A DNA stretch of 44,550 nucleotides from assembly GCA_026419515.1 (NCBI GenBank), contig JANZZG010000035.1:1-44550 (forward strand), written 5' to 3'. How positions within the stretch are numbered: position 1 is the stretch's first letter; every line of letters begins with the position of its first letter. This document shows positions 18,599-27,232 of this stretch, one piece after another. The position numbers and the translations under genes were made by a program. The notes below the pieces were generated by a model that saw only the letters and a list, made by a program, of their open reading frames with translations, did not search any database and was not told where the DNA came from. This DNA is from Methylophilaceae bacterium. GTDB taxonomy: Bacteria; Pseudomonadota; Gammaproteobacteria; Burkholderiales; Methylophilaceae.

Positions 18599-20482
18599 TT
18601 ATTTTATGGGGCCATGGTAGCCGCGGCGCTCGATAAACAGACTGTTACCGGGTGTTTTCTTGGCCTCCTTCTTGGCAAGGGTGGCTGCGGAAGCGACTTC
18701 ATGATGGGTATGGAATTGGCGAGGTTGAATGAGAACGGCCCCCATGGATAGACTGATGATAGGGTGGAAACGACGTTCTCCTTGCCTATCTTCGGTTTCG
18801 ATGCCTCCGCGTTGACGATCGGCGTCATTGTAAAATTTCCGGAAAACCTCTCCAAGGGAAGAGAGTAACGCTCTACAGCGCCCTTCCCAATGTTCGCTTT
18901 GAAACAACACAATGAAGTCGTCTCCGCCAATATGGCCGAGGAAATCATAGGGCCCACACAACTGCTGTAGGTGCCTTGCGGTTTCCTGGATGACCTCATC
19001 CCCTTTTTTATATCCGTAGACATCGTTGTATGCCTTGAAATGGTCTAGATCGCAGTAGCAGGCTACGAAGGGGGTTTCCGTCTGCAACAAGCTGTCGATC
19101 TGTTCATAGATGGGCACGTTTCCTGGCAGCAGTGTGAGCGGGTTGGCATAACGTGCTGCGTCGATTTGCATTTGTGTTACCAGCCGAAGTAGATCGTGCC
19201 CACTGCCGATGCCGACATAGCGCCCATTTTCGACGATGATGAAGCCAGCGGCCAAATGATGAGGTTCGTTTTGCAGAATGATTTCGCTCAGTTCGCGCAA
19301 ATTGGTGGTTTTTTCTACGATGAGCGGATGAGGGTCCATCATCATCACACACTGCCGCCGTCCATACAGCTCTCGGCGGAATGGCCGTGCGAAGCCGTCG
19401 ATCATGGTGTAACGACTGATCAAGCCTACCGGTCGCCCTTCGAGTACGACGGGGACGGAATACAGATTCGAATCGTTTTCGAACAGTTGAAATACCTCCT
19501 CATTACACGCCGAGGGAGTCACCGTAGGTACGATACGCAACAATTTTTCTACGGTCGTGCGTTGTTGTAAGAGGCCAGCACGAGGCAGCTCGTTGCGTTT
19601 GAGGGATTGCACGAGTTCCGGGGATAACTCTTGCACTGGTTCTGCATCAGGACGAGCGATGTAATATCCTTGTCCATAGGCGATCCCGAGATCGCGCACG
19701 ACCATCAAGTCATCATGTGTTTCGATGCCCTCGGCGATGATGCGTGCACTGGCTTTGTTGGCGATTTCCTGGATTGAACGCACGAACTGCAGCTTGACCG
19801 CGTCTCGGTTCATGCCCTGGATGAAATGCTTGTCGATCTTGACGTAGTTGGGACGAAGCTCGGACCACAAGCGTAATCCCGAAAATCCTTCTCCAAGATC
19901 GTCGATGGCGATTTCGAATCCCATGCCACGATAGTGTCGCGTCGCATCCCGCATCAAGGGGTAATCCAATGTCGGGGTGCTTTCCGTGATTTCAATGATC
20001 ACTTGATGAGGGTGTAACCCCAATTCCTTGATGTATTGCAGGGTCTCACCTGATTTGGCGCCGTGCTGGAGCACGTCCGGACTGATGTTCAGAAAAACTT
20101 TGCCAGAAAGCTTCAGTCTGGCAAAAGATGCCAGGACGATCCAGCGCGACAAGTATTCGACTTCAGTGATCATTCCACAGGAACGCGCGGCTTCGAACAA
20201 AGAGAGGGGAGAATGTAGGGGACTGCTCACTGGGCCACGAATCAATCCTTCGAAGCCGATGATCTTCGCTTCGTGAAGATCGATGATCGGTTGAAACAAA
20301 GCACTCAACTGTCGGTTTTGAACGATATCACACAGATGTGCATGGGCTGACTCTGAGAGATCGATGCCTGCTTGGGGGGAGGCGACTCGCATCGAATCTC
20401 CGCGTGTCCGGTCAGTCGGATGGTCGAACTTGTCTGGATGGACATCCGGGTTTCTTGCAACGGTGGTTGTGAAATCGTCCAT
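18599..20482 (-). CDS. EAL-CBS-GGDEF cyclic-di-GMP turnover protein
   Basis: This is a 627-residue soluble-looking protein with no transmembrane segment. An EAL phosphodiesterase domain (about 45-290) keeps the catalytic set: Glu78 in EGLIR, Asn132, Glu164, Asp194-Asp195, Lys215, Glu251 and Gln271, so c-di-GMP hydrolysis is expected. A tandem CBS pair (about 310-435) could bind an adenine nucleotide. The C-terminal GGDEF domain (about 445-610) has GGDDF (519-523) in place of GGDEF, the metal Asp in 'YCDLDHFKAYND', and no RxxD inhibitory site. Activity of this last domain is open. The order EAL first, GGDEF last is the reverse of the common one. It stands downstream of waaF on the same strand, separated by 162 bp with a hairpin. 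Confidence 0.9.
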   Translation of the reverse strand: MDDFTTTVARNPDVHPDKFDHPTDRTRGDSMRVASPQAGIDLSESAHAHLCDIVQNRQLSALFQPIIDLHEAKIIGFEGLIRGPVSSPLHSPLSLFEAARSCGMITEVEYLSRWIVLASFARLKLSGKVFLNISPDVLQHGAKSGETLQYIKELGLHPHQVIIEITESTPTLDYPLMRDATRHYRGMGFEIAIDDLGEGFSGLRLWSELRPNYVKIDKHFIQGMNRDAVKLQFVRSIQEIANKASARIIAEGIETHDDLMVVRDLGIAYGQGYYIARPDAEPVQELSPELVQSLKRNELPRAGLLQQRTTVEKLLRIVPTVTPSACNEEVFQLFENDSNLYSVPVVLEGRPVGLISRYTMIDGFARPFRRELYGRRQCVMMMDPHPLIVEKTTNLRELSEIILQNEPHHLAAGFIIVENGRYVGIGSGHDLLRLVTQMQIDAARYANPLTLLPGNVPIYEQIDSLLQTETPFVACYCDLDHFKAYNDVYGYKKGDEVIQETARHLQQLCGPYDFLGHIGGDDFIVLFQSEHWEGRCRALLSSLGEVFRKFYNDADRQRGGIETEDRQGERRFHPIISLSMGAVLIQPRQFHTHHEVASAATLAKKEAKKTPGNSLFIERRGYHGPIK

Positions 20483-20549
20483 GTTCTCTCCGATGGCGAG
20501 AGCAATAGGATGAGACTGGAATATGGCAAAAATATGAAGGGAAGCAAAT

Positions 20550-20569
20550 GCGCATGCTTACGCATGCGC
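20550..20569 (-). terminator. Perfect hairpin between waaF and the EAL gene
   Basis: GCGCATGC (20550-20557) and GCATGCGC (20562-20569) form an 8-bp stem with a 4-nt loop; CAAATG (20545-20550) and CATTTG (near 20580) can extend it. On the minus strand it follows waaF and is trailed by ATTTGCTT, a weak U-stretch, so it may end the heptose operon in part. Confidence 0.4.
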
Positions 20570-20644
20570 GTGTTTGGTCCATTTGCTTGGCAACAAGCTA
20601 GAACAAGGCGAGATGTGACAGGCGGGGAGGGTGTCGATGATGGC

Positions 20645-21676
20645 TTACGCTTTGGATGCCTCTGGCAAACACTGCAGTAATTGTTCGACTTGGTCAGGAG
20701 AAATCCCATTCAAGCAATCGAGATGTCCCAGCGGACATGTTCGTGCGAAGCATGGGCTACATTCCAACCCTAGATGCAGAATTCGCGCGTGTTCATTCAT
20801 GGGCGGGGTGTGATGTGGGTCCGAGGAGCCGAAAATGGCCACCAGCGGCTTGTTCAATGCTGCCGCAAGGTGCATGAGACCGGTGTCGTTGCTGACGACG
20901 GCATCGGTCAACGCCATCAGATCGATGGCTTCTCCCAAGGAAGTCTTGCCGCCTAGATCCAGACATCGGTTTCCGGTTAGGGCATCGATTTTGGCTGTGA
21001 TCCCGGCGTCCTTTGCCGAGCCGAACAACCAGACCTGCCAGCCGTGTGCAAGCGCCCATTTTGCCACTTCGGCATAGTAGGCCTCGGGCCAACGCTTGGC
21101 AGGCCCATACTCTGCCCCTGGGCACAAGCCGAGCACTGGCTGCTGTGGCAAAGCCTTTTTTAGCCCGGCCAACACCCGTGCAGCTTGCTCGGCCGAGACG
21201 GTCAGCCGGGGCCGCGGTAACATGTCGGGGAGCGCCTCGCCGGCATCCAATCCCAATGCCACGAAGCGCTGCACCGTCATCGGCAGCGCCCGCGCATCGA
21301 GCCGCCGAATGTCATTGAGCAGGCCGTAACGAAGCTCACCCCGGTAGCCGGTCCGTTTGGGAATGCCCGCAAAAAAAGGTATCAGCGCGGATTTGAAACT
21401 ATTGGGCAACAGGATGGCTTGGGCATAGCGTTCGTGTCGCAATTCGAGGCCGATGCGGATGCGCGCGGCGAGGTCGAGTCGTCCGTGGCGGAACGGTAGT
21501 GGTATCGCACATCGCACCTCCGGCATCCGTTCGAGCAGTGGTAATGCCCATGCCGGTGCCGCCACGTCGATCGGGACATCCGGCTTGCGCTGCTTGAGTG
21601 TCTTGAACAAGCTTTGCGCCAGGATCATGTCGCCGACCCAAGAGGGACCGATGACCAGGATGGCGCCGGAAGACAT
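20645..21676 (-). CDS. waaF: ADP-heptose:LPS heptosyltransferase II
   Basis: WaaF adds the second heptose to the inner core of LPS on the cytoplasmic face of the inner membrane. The 343-residue protein is a GT9/GT-B enzyme: N-terminal 'AILVIGPSWVGDMILAQSLF', a central 'GLCPGAEYGPAKRWP' motif and 'SNDTGLMHLAAALNKP' in the nucleotide-sugar half. I chose ATG 21676, since translation upstream of it is unrelated and it lies 7 bp after the hldE stop. It closes the heptose run hldD-gmhA-hldE-waaF, so synthesis and transfer of heptose are encoded together. Assignment to WaaF rather than WaaC rests on the 'PGAEYGPAKRWP' motif. Confidence 0.93.
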   Translation of the reverse strand: MSSGAILVIGPSWVGDMILAQSLFKTLKQRKPDVPIDVAAPAWALPLLERMPEVRCAIPLPFRHGRLDLAARIRIGLELRHERYAQAILLPNSFKSALIPFFAGIPKRTGYRGELRYGLLNDIRRLDARALPMTVQRFVALGLDAGEALPDMLPRPRLTVSAEQAARVLAGLKKALPQQPVLGLCPGAEYGPAKRWPEAYYAEVAKWALAHGWQVWLFGSAKDAGITAKIDALTGNRCLDLGGKTSLGEAIDLMALTDAVVSNDTGLMHLAAALNKPLVAIFGSSDPHHTPPMNEHARILHLGLECSPCFARTCPLGHLDCLNGISPDQVEQLLQCLPEASKA

Positions 21677-21683
21677 GCAAAGA

Positions 21684-23153
21684 CTAACCGATTTTGTCGA
21701 TGATGGAAGACGTGCTGCGGCCAGGCAGTAACGGCACCAGCACGACACGCCCCCCCCAGGATTTGACTTCTTTCCCGCCCACGACCTGATCTTCAGTATA
21801 GTCGCTGCCCTTGGCCAGCACATCCGGCTTGACGGCGTTGATCAGGTTAAGGGGCGTATCCTCGTCGAACAGGATGACGGCGTCAACGGCCTCTAGCGCC
21901 GCCAATACCCGTGCGCGATCCTGTTCGTGGATCACTGGACGGCCGGGTCCCTTGAGGGCGCGCACCGAACGGTCGGTATTAAGACCGACCACCAGGCGAT
22001 CGCCCAGTTTGCGCGCAGTCTCCAGATAAGTGACATGGCCCGCGTGGAGTAAATCGAAGCAACCATTGGTGAACACGATACGCTGGCCAGCAGAGCGCCA
22101 GGTGGCGATTCGCGCTAACAACCGTGGCAGTTCGCAGACCTTGTCGGCCTGTTCGCGGGTTTCTTCTTCGACGAGCGCTTCCAGCAATTCCTCGCGGGTA
22201 ATGGCAGCAGTCCCCACTTTGCCCACTACCACACCGGCTGCCAGGTTGGCCAAGTGTAGCGCCTCCACGTGATCGAGTCCCGCCACCAGACCAGCGGTCA
22301 GAGTGGCGATGACGGTATCTCCCGCGCCGGAGACATCGAACACCTGACGCGCCATGGCAGGAATGTGCAGACGTCGGTGCGCCTCGATCAAAGTGATGCC
22401 TTCTTCGCTGCGGGTGACGGCCAGGAATTCCAGGCCCAAGGCATGCCGCAGCGCATCGGCGGCATCGAGTAATCGTTCGATGTCGCGGATGCCGCTGCAG
22501 ACTTCCGAGGTTTCATGCCGGTTGGGGGTCAGCGCGGTGGCGCCGGTGTATTTGCTGAAATCGCGGCCCTTGGGATCGACTAAAACGGGGATATTGGCCC
22601 GTTTGGCCAGACGGATGGCGCTGCGACATAATTCGGGATGCAGCACTCCTTTGGCATAGTCGGACAAAATGACCGCCGCCGGGGCATCGGCCATTGCCGC
22701 TTCCAGGGCTTGCTGCAGCACGCCCAGCTCCTGCGCGCTCAATGCGGAGGAAGATTCGCGGTCCACCCGCAGCATTTGCTGATGTCCACCGACGATGCGG
22801 GTCTTGGTGATGGTCGGACGCTCTGGAAGATGGACCAGATGCCGTGTACCCACACCACATTCGGCCATCGCTTCGATCAGCCGTCGAGCCGACTCGTCTT
22901 CCCCGACCGCGCCGACGACACGGCATGGCAAGCCGAGCGAGGCCAGGTTGGCGGCCACGTTGGCCGCACCCCCCGGGCGAGCGCTCTCTTTGTCCAGTAA
23001 CACCACCGGCACCGGCGCCTCCGGCGACACCCGATCCACGCTGCCCCACAGGTAACGGTCCAGCATCAGGTCGCCGACTACCAATACCCAAGGGAGGGGG
23101 CCGGATGCCGGACGGAATCCACGACGGAGAGCGTCAATCAGCCGTGCTTGCAT
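21684..23153 (-). CDS. hldE: Bifunctional heptose-7-phosphate kinase / heptose-1-phosphate adenylyltransferase
   Basis: HldE phosphorylates D-glycero-beta-D-manno-heptose-7-phosphate and, after dephosphorylation by GmhB, adenylates heptose-1-phosphate. The 489 residues comprise a PfkB-type kinase (about 1-330: 'RPGGAANVAANLA', catalytic Asp in 'VSGAGDTVIA') and a nucleotidyltransferase (about 350-489: 'TNGCFDLLHAGH', then 'GLNTDRSVRALKGPGRP'). Both active-site motif sets are intact. Many betaproteobacteria carry the two activities on separate genes (hldA, hldC), so the fused form is worth noting. The start at 23153 overlaps the end of gmhA by 20 bp, indicating coupling. No gmhB is in this window. 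Confidence 0.95.
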   Translation of the reverse strand: MQARLIDALRRGFRPASGPLPWVLVVGDLMLDRYLWGSVDRVSPEAPVPVVLLDKESARPGGAANVAANLASLGLPCRVVGAVGEDESARRLIEAMAECGVGTRHLVHLPERPTITKTRIVGGHQQMLRVDRESSSALSAQELGVLQQALEAAMADAPAAVILSDYAKGVLHPELCRSAIRLAKRANIPVLVDPKGRDFSKYTGATALTPNRHETSEVCSGIRDIERLLDAADALRHALGLEFLAVTRSEEGITLIEAHRRLHIPAMARQVFDVSGAGDTVIATLTAGLVAGLDHVEALHLANLAAGVVVGKVGTAAITREELLEALVEEETREQADKVCELPRLLARIATWRSAGQRIVFTNGCFDLLHAGHVTYLETARKLGDRLVVGLNTDRSVRALKGPGRPVIHEQDRARVLAALEAVDAVILFDEDTPLNLINAVKPDVLAKGSDYTEDQVVGGKEVKSWGGRVVLVPLLPGRSTSSIIDKIG

Positions 23154-23712
23154 CGTCGATCAGTTCGCACAGGATGTGACCGATCAGGATGTGCGCCTCC
23201 TGCACGCGCGCAGTGACACGGGATGGAACTGCCAGCGTCAAGTCACAGAACGCAGCCAGTTTACCTCCCCCCTCTCCGGTCATCGCCACGGTAACGACAT
23301 GCTTGCGCTTTGCGGCCTCCATCGCACGTATAACATTGGGACTATTGCCAGAGGTGGAGATGCCGATCAGCAGGTCGCCCGGATTGCACAGGGCTTCCAC
23401 CTGGCGCGCGAAAACGTGTTCGTAGCCGTAGTCATTGCTCACCGATGTCAGCAACGAAGTGTCGGTGGTCAACGCAATCGCGGCCAGTCCGCGACGCTCT
23501 TTCTGAAAACGCCCGACCAGTTCGGCGGCGATGTGTTGGCAGTCAGCCGCGCTCCCGCCGTTGCCCATCAACAGAATCTTGCCGCCACGTGCCAGGCAAG
23601 TGTTGGCCATTTCCGCCAACGCCTGGATGTCGGGGATCAGGATGTCGAGCCGGCTAATCAGCTCGGCATGGGCCTTGAGGATGTTTCGTATGGTCTGGTC
23701 AGCAATAGGCAT
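23134..23712 (-). CDS. gmhA: Phosphoheptose isomerase
   Basis: GmhA converts sedoheptulose-7-phosphate to D-glycero-D-manno-heptose-7-phosphate, the first step of ADP-heptose synthesis. The 192-residue SIS-domain protein has 'GKILLMGNGGSAADCQHIAAELVGRF' type sequence near residue 45, 'LTTDTSLLTSVSNDYG', 'GDLLIGISTSGNSPNV' and the C-terminal 'AHILIGHILCELID' with zinc-site His residues. Length is normal. It overlaps hldD by 14 bp at its start and hldE by 20 bp at its end, so the three are one translationally coupled unit. Confidence 0.95.
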   Translation of the reverse strand: MPIADQTIRNILKAHAELISRLDILIPDIQALAEMANTCLARGGKILLMGNGGSAADCQHIAAELVGRFQKERRGLAAIALTTDTSLLTSVSNDYGYEHVFARQVEALCNPGDLLIGISTSGNSPNVIRAMEAAKRKHVVTVAMTGEGGGKLAAFCDLTLAVPSRVTARVQEAHILIGHILCELIDDASTAD

Positions 23713-24670
23713 CGTCTTGCATCAAATAATTTTGGACATAATCCCGCACCCCGTCCTCCAACGAGTGGAATGGCTGGACGTAACCGGCGGCGCGCAGCTT
23801 GGTCATGTCGGCCTGTGTATGGTATTGATAGCGGCCCTTGAGGTCGTCCGGCATGTCGATCCAGGTGATGTGAGGTTCGCGCCCGGTACTGATCATTACG
23901 GCCATTGCAAGGTCCTTGAACGAACGCGCCTGCCCAGTCCCCAGATTGTAGATGCCCGATGGCACAGATGCGTCGAGGAACCAGGCCACCACGGCAGCGA
24001 CGTCTTTCACATAGATGAAATCGCGGCTTTGCATGCCATCCGCAATGTCGGGCCGGTCGCTTTTGAACAGGCGTACAGTTCCCGTGTCACGAAACTGGTT
24101 GTAGCAGTGAAAAGCCACGCTGGCCATGCGTCCCTTGTGATATTCGTTGGGGCCGTAGACATTGAAGAACTTGAAGCCAGCCCACAAGGGCGGCGCCACC
24201 CCCGCCGCCGACTGGCGCAGTGCCCATTGATCGAAAACTTGCTTGGAATAACCGTAAGCATTGAGCGGACGCAATTCATTGATGCTGGCATCCCTAAAGC
24301 CTTGCTCACCAGCTCCGTAGGTGGCGGCCGAACTCGCATAAATCAGGGGGATCCCGCGTCGTGCACAAAACTGCCAAAGCCTCTGACTGTAACGAATGTT
24401 GTCTTGTAGCAGACGGTTCCAGTCGCGCTCGGTGGTGGCACTGATCGCGCCCATGTGAATGACTGCAGTGACGGCTTGTCCATTGCTTTCCAGCCAGGTG
24501 GGGAGTTCATCCTTGTCCAGATATTCGGCATAGCGACGGTGGCACAGGTTCTGCCACTGGTCGGGATGCGTCTGGCGATCCACGAGCACGAGGTCGTCGC
24601 GGCCTTGCCGGTTGAGCTGCCAAGCAATCATGCTGCCGATCATGCCGGCACCACCGGTGATAACGATCAT
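23699..24670 (-). CDS. hldD: ADP-L-glycero-D-manno-heptose 6-epimerase
   Basis: HldD makes ADP-L-glycero-D-manno-heptose, the donor used by heptosyltransferases such as WaaF. The 323-residue protein is a short-chain dehydrogenase/reductase family epimerase: NAD(P)-binding 'VITGGAGMIGS' at the N-terminus (most relatives have F where this has M), 'IHMGAISATTERD', and the catalytic YxxxK in 'NAYGYSKQVFD'. It heads the heptose genes and is preceded by an extended -10 promoter at about 24700. No clear ribosome binding site stands before the ATG. Confidence 0.95.
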   Translation of the reverse strand: MIVITGGAGMIGSMIAWQLNRQGRDDLVLVDRQTHPDQWQNLCHRRYAEYLDKDELPTWLESNGQAVTAVIHMGAISATTERDWNRLLQDNIRYSQRLWQFCARRGIPLIYASSAATYGAGEQGFRDASINELRPLNAYGYSKQVFDQWALRQSAAGVAPPLWAGFKFFNVYGPNEYHKGRMASVAFHCYNQFRDTGTVRLFKSDRPDIADGMQSRDFIYVKDVAAVVAWFLDASVPSGIYNLGTGQARSFKDLAMAVMISTGREPHITWIDMPDDLKGRYQYHTQADMTKLRAAGYVQPFHSLEDGVRDYVQNYLMQDDAYC

Positions 24671-24699
24671 GGTTTTGAGCTGGTGAATTGAAAGTCACT

Positions 24700-24708
24700 A
24701 GTATAGCA
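24700..24708 (-). promoter_or_regulatory. Extended -10 promoter candidate for the heptose genes
   Basis: On the minus strand TGCTATACT (24708 to 24700) matches the extended -10 form TGnTATAAT with one change. No good -35 is seen, which is usual for extended -10 promoters. It lies in the 55-bp gap between the glycosyltransferase gene and hldD and predicts a leader of about 20 nt. Confidence 0.45.
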
Positions 24709-24725
24709 AGGGCAGCTGGACCAGC

Positions 24726-26129
24726 CTATCCACAAGCCGCTCCAGACCCCAGCAGCAAGGCCTTGCGGCCGGATTTCAGATAAGGCTCGAACACGGCCAG
24801 CCGGCATAGTCGTCCCTGCAGGGTTGGTGGCACGGAATCCTCGACCAGCAGCTGCAATGCCTCGCCTTTGGCGAGCCGGGCCTCCAGTTCTTTTGGATCC
24901 AATACCGGTACCGGTTTGCCAAGTGCATACACCACACGCGGGTCGATGTCCTTCCATCCGTAAACCGCAACATCGGGATGACTGGCGACGGCGGTGGCGA
25001 TTTTGGGAAGCGCCTGGAAGCGGTGAGCCAGCGCGTGTGTCTGACCGACGGCGTAGTACACCAGAAAGCCCGCCACCAGCAGCGCGACCACGGCATGGAA
25101 GACACGGCGCGCAGCGCTACTGCACCTCCCATGGAGATCCGCGGCTGCCAGCGCCAGTAGCACCGCCCACGCCGGATAGGTGGGCAGCAGGTACTTGGCG
25201 TGCTTGTCGGCGAACAGCGAGAATATCACCAGCGGCACCAGCGCCGCCAGCAGGAAAAACCCGCCCGGAGGGGCGGATACCCAGCGGCGGAAGTTTCTCA
25301 CTGGTGCTGCCAGCGCCAGCAGGCACCAGGGCAGGAAATCGACCAGTAGCCATGATGGATATTGCCAGAGGGGATCGCTCTTGGTGTGTCCGACTTTTCC
25401 AGCGATGTCCGTTTTTATTACCTCCTTCCAGACATCCCATCCCAGTTGGAGCGACACCAGCAGATACCAAGATCCGCCCACGACCATGGCGAGTAACCAA
25501 CCACGCCAGTGTGTCAGACATTCCAGCGCGGCATTTTCCCGGTATCGCCACCAGAACATCAGCAGCGGCGGGACATAAAACAAGAGGGTGACGGGGCCTT
25601 TGGTGAGGAGCCCCAACCCCAGGCAGAGAAAGGCGACATTCAGCCAGTGCTTTCGCTGTCCACCGAAGATGTATTCGGCCGCCGCCAGCACGCTGCCAAA
25701 GCAGCACAAAGTGAGCAGCATCTCGATCTCGGCACTCCGGCCAAACATGGTGAAGCCGGCGCTGGTGGCCAGGATCAACACCGCCAGAACGGCAGGAATT
25801 TCGCCAAACCTGCGCCGCACGGCAAGAAAAGTGAGCCATGTGACCAGCATGGCCGATATGGCAGAAGGCAGGCGCACCACCCATTCCGCGGTAGAACCGA
25901 AAAGTGTGGCGGGGATCGCGGCTAGCCAGTAGAGCAATGGCGGCTTGCTGATATAGAGCTGGCCGTTGAGGGTAGGGATCAGCCAGTCCCCGGATGCCAG
26001 CATTTCCCGTACCGGCACCGCGCGGCGGGCTTCGTTGAAGGACAGCAGGGGGGTGCTGCCCAGCCCCCAGAAATACATCGCCAGCGTGACCAGCGCCAGC
26101 GCGAGCAGCAGCCGGTTGCGAACCGCCAT
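24726..26129 (-). CDS. ArnT-like membrane glycosyltransferase (GT39/GT83 type)
   Basis: The 467-residue protein has about 10-12 hydrophobic segments and the GT-C fold pattern of PMT/ArnT enzymes, which move a sugar from a polyprenyl phosphate to an acceptor on the periplasmic side. The family's first loop motif is visible at about 25-65 ('NEARRAVPVREMLASGDWL' followed by 'NGQLYISKPPLLYWL'). The Glu is kept, but the acidic residue usually found at or near this position is Asn/Ser here. The start is ATG 26129, overlapping the hemH stop by one base (TGATG); the longer frame upstream lies over hemH. Its place ahead of the heptose genes suggests lipid A, core or O-chain modification. Substrate unknown. 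Confidence 0.82.
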   Translation of the reverse strand: MAVRNRLLLALALVTLAMYFWGLGSTPLLSFNEARRAVPVREMLASGDWLIPTLNGQLYISKPPLLYWLAAIPATLFGSTAEWVVRLPSAISAMLVTWLTFLAVRRRFGEIPAVLAVLILATSAGFTMFGRSAEIEMLLTLCCFGSVLAAAEYIFGGQRKHWLNVAFLCLGLGLLTKGPVTLLFYVPPLLMFWWRYRENAALECLTHWRGWLLAMVVGGSWYLLVSLQLGWDVWKEVIKTDIAGKVGHTKSDPLWQYPSWLLVDFLPWCLLALAAPVRNFRRWVSAPPGGFFLLAALVPLVIFSLFADKHAKYLLPTYPAWAVLLALAAADLHGRCSSAARRVFHAVVALLVAGFLVYYAVGQTHALAHRFQALPKIATAVASHPDVAVYGWKDIDPRVVYALGKPVPVLDPKELEARLAKGEALQLLVEDSVPPTLQGRLCRLAVFEPYLKSGRKALLLGSGAACG

Positions 26130-27232
26130 CACTGCCTGGCGCCCAGCGCCAGCGCGCGCTGCCGGGACTTCTGCAGTACTTCCTGCTCGAGCGCCGCGTC
26201 CCATTGCGGGACGATCCAGCCCTGCAGATGCTCCAGCACGATGTCGCTCATGGCATGGATCCACGCATCACGCGCGTTGAGCGCCGGAATGTAACGGTAC
26301 TCCCCACCACCGGCATTGAGGAAGGTGGCTTTGCCTTCCATGGCGATTTCTTCCAGCGTCTCCAGACAATCGCAAGCAAAACCCGGACAGATGACATCGA
26401 CACAACGGGTTTTCCGTTTGCCCAGTTCTTCCAGCGTCTGTGTGAGATAGGGCTTGAGCCACTCGGCACGGCCGAAACGCGACTGGAAACAGACGAGGTA
26501 TTGTGCTTCGGTCAGACCGAGTGACTCCGCCAGCAAGCGGGCAGTTTTTTGACATTCGCAATGGTAGGGGTCGCCCAGTTCCAGGCTTTTGCGTGGCACC
26601 CCATGGAAGCTCATCACCAACTTGTCGGGTTTTCCCGATTTTTCCCAATGTTGACGCACACTTTCAGCCAGAGCCGCAATATAGCCCGGATGATCGTGAT
26701 AATGTCGTACCGTGCGCAATTCTGGCATGTTGCGTCGTTGCAGCAGGTCACGCAGTACGGCATCGAGCGCCGCCCCAGTGCTGCTGGCAGCATACTGTGG
26801 GAAAAGGGGGAATGCCAGGATACGCTCACAGCCTTGGGCGCGCAGTTTGTCGATGGCCGAGGTGACGGAGGGGTTGCCGTAGGTCATGCCGATCTCGATC
26901 GCCAGTGGCTGGCGCACCCGCTCGCCCAGGAAGCCTTTCAGCATAAGAGCCTGGCGCTGGGCATGGACGAGTAGCGGCGAACCCTCTTCGGTCCAGATCA
27001 GTGCATATTTCGCGGCCGATTTGCGCGGGCGCGAAGCGAGGATGAAGATGTTGAGGATGACCCACCAGATCGCGCGCGGGACTTCCACCACGCGGCGGTC
27101 GCTCAAAAACTGCCTCAGGTAGCAGCGTAGCGCCTGTGGTGTCGGGGCGTCGGGCGTCCCCAGATTGAGCAGCAGGATGCCAATGCGCGCAGGAGTGCCA
27201 TGAACGTAGGGCGGTTCGGGTAGAAAAGACAT
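26129..27232 (-). CDS. hemH: Ferrochelatase
   Basis: HemH inserts Fe2+ into protoporphyrin IX, the last step of protoheme synthesis. The 367-residue protein shows 'GILLLNLGTPDAPT', 'YGNPSV', 'FPLFPQYAASSTGA' and the catalytic His motif 'MSFHGVPRKS', plus 'CPGFACDCLETLEEI', which is the usual 'PGFxxDCLETLEEI' signature. Start at 27232 overlaps the hrcA stop by one base (TGATG). hrcA-hemH adjacency is something I recall from other betaproteobacteria. No Fur box was noticed in front of this operon. Confidence 0.96.
   Translation of the reverse strand: MSFLPEPPYVHGTPARIGILLLNLGTPDAPTPQALRCYLRQFLSDRRVVEVPRAIWWVILNIFILASRPRKSAAKYALIWTEEGSPLLVHAQRQALMLKGFLGERVRQPLAIEIGMTYGNPSVTSAIDKLRAQGCERILAFPLFPQYAASSTGAALDAVLRDLLQRRNMPELRTVRHYHDHPGYIAALAESVRQHWEKSGKPDKLVMSFHGVPRKSLELGDPYHCECQKTARLLAESLGLTEAQYLVCFQSRFGRAEWLKPYLTQTLEELGKRKTRCVDVICPGFACDCLETLEEIAMEGKATFLNAGGGEYRYIPALNARDAWIHAMSDIVLEHLQGWIVPQWDAALEQEVLQKSRQRALALGARQ

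Noticed and set aside
26130-26264. N-terminal extension of the glycosyltransferase at 24726 into hemH
   Set aside because: The extra 45 residues are Arg/Ala-rich shadow translation of hemH; the signal-anchor helix starts right after ATG 26129.
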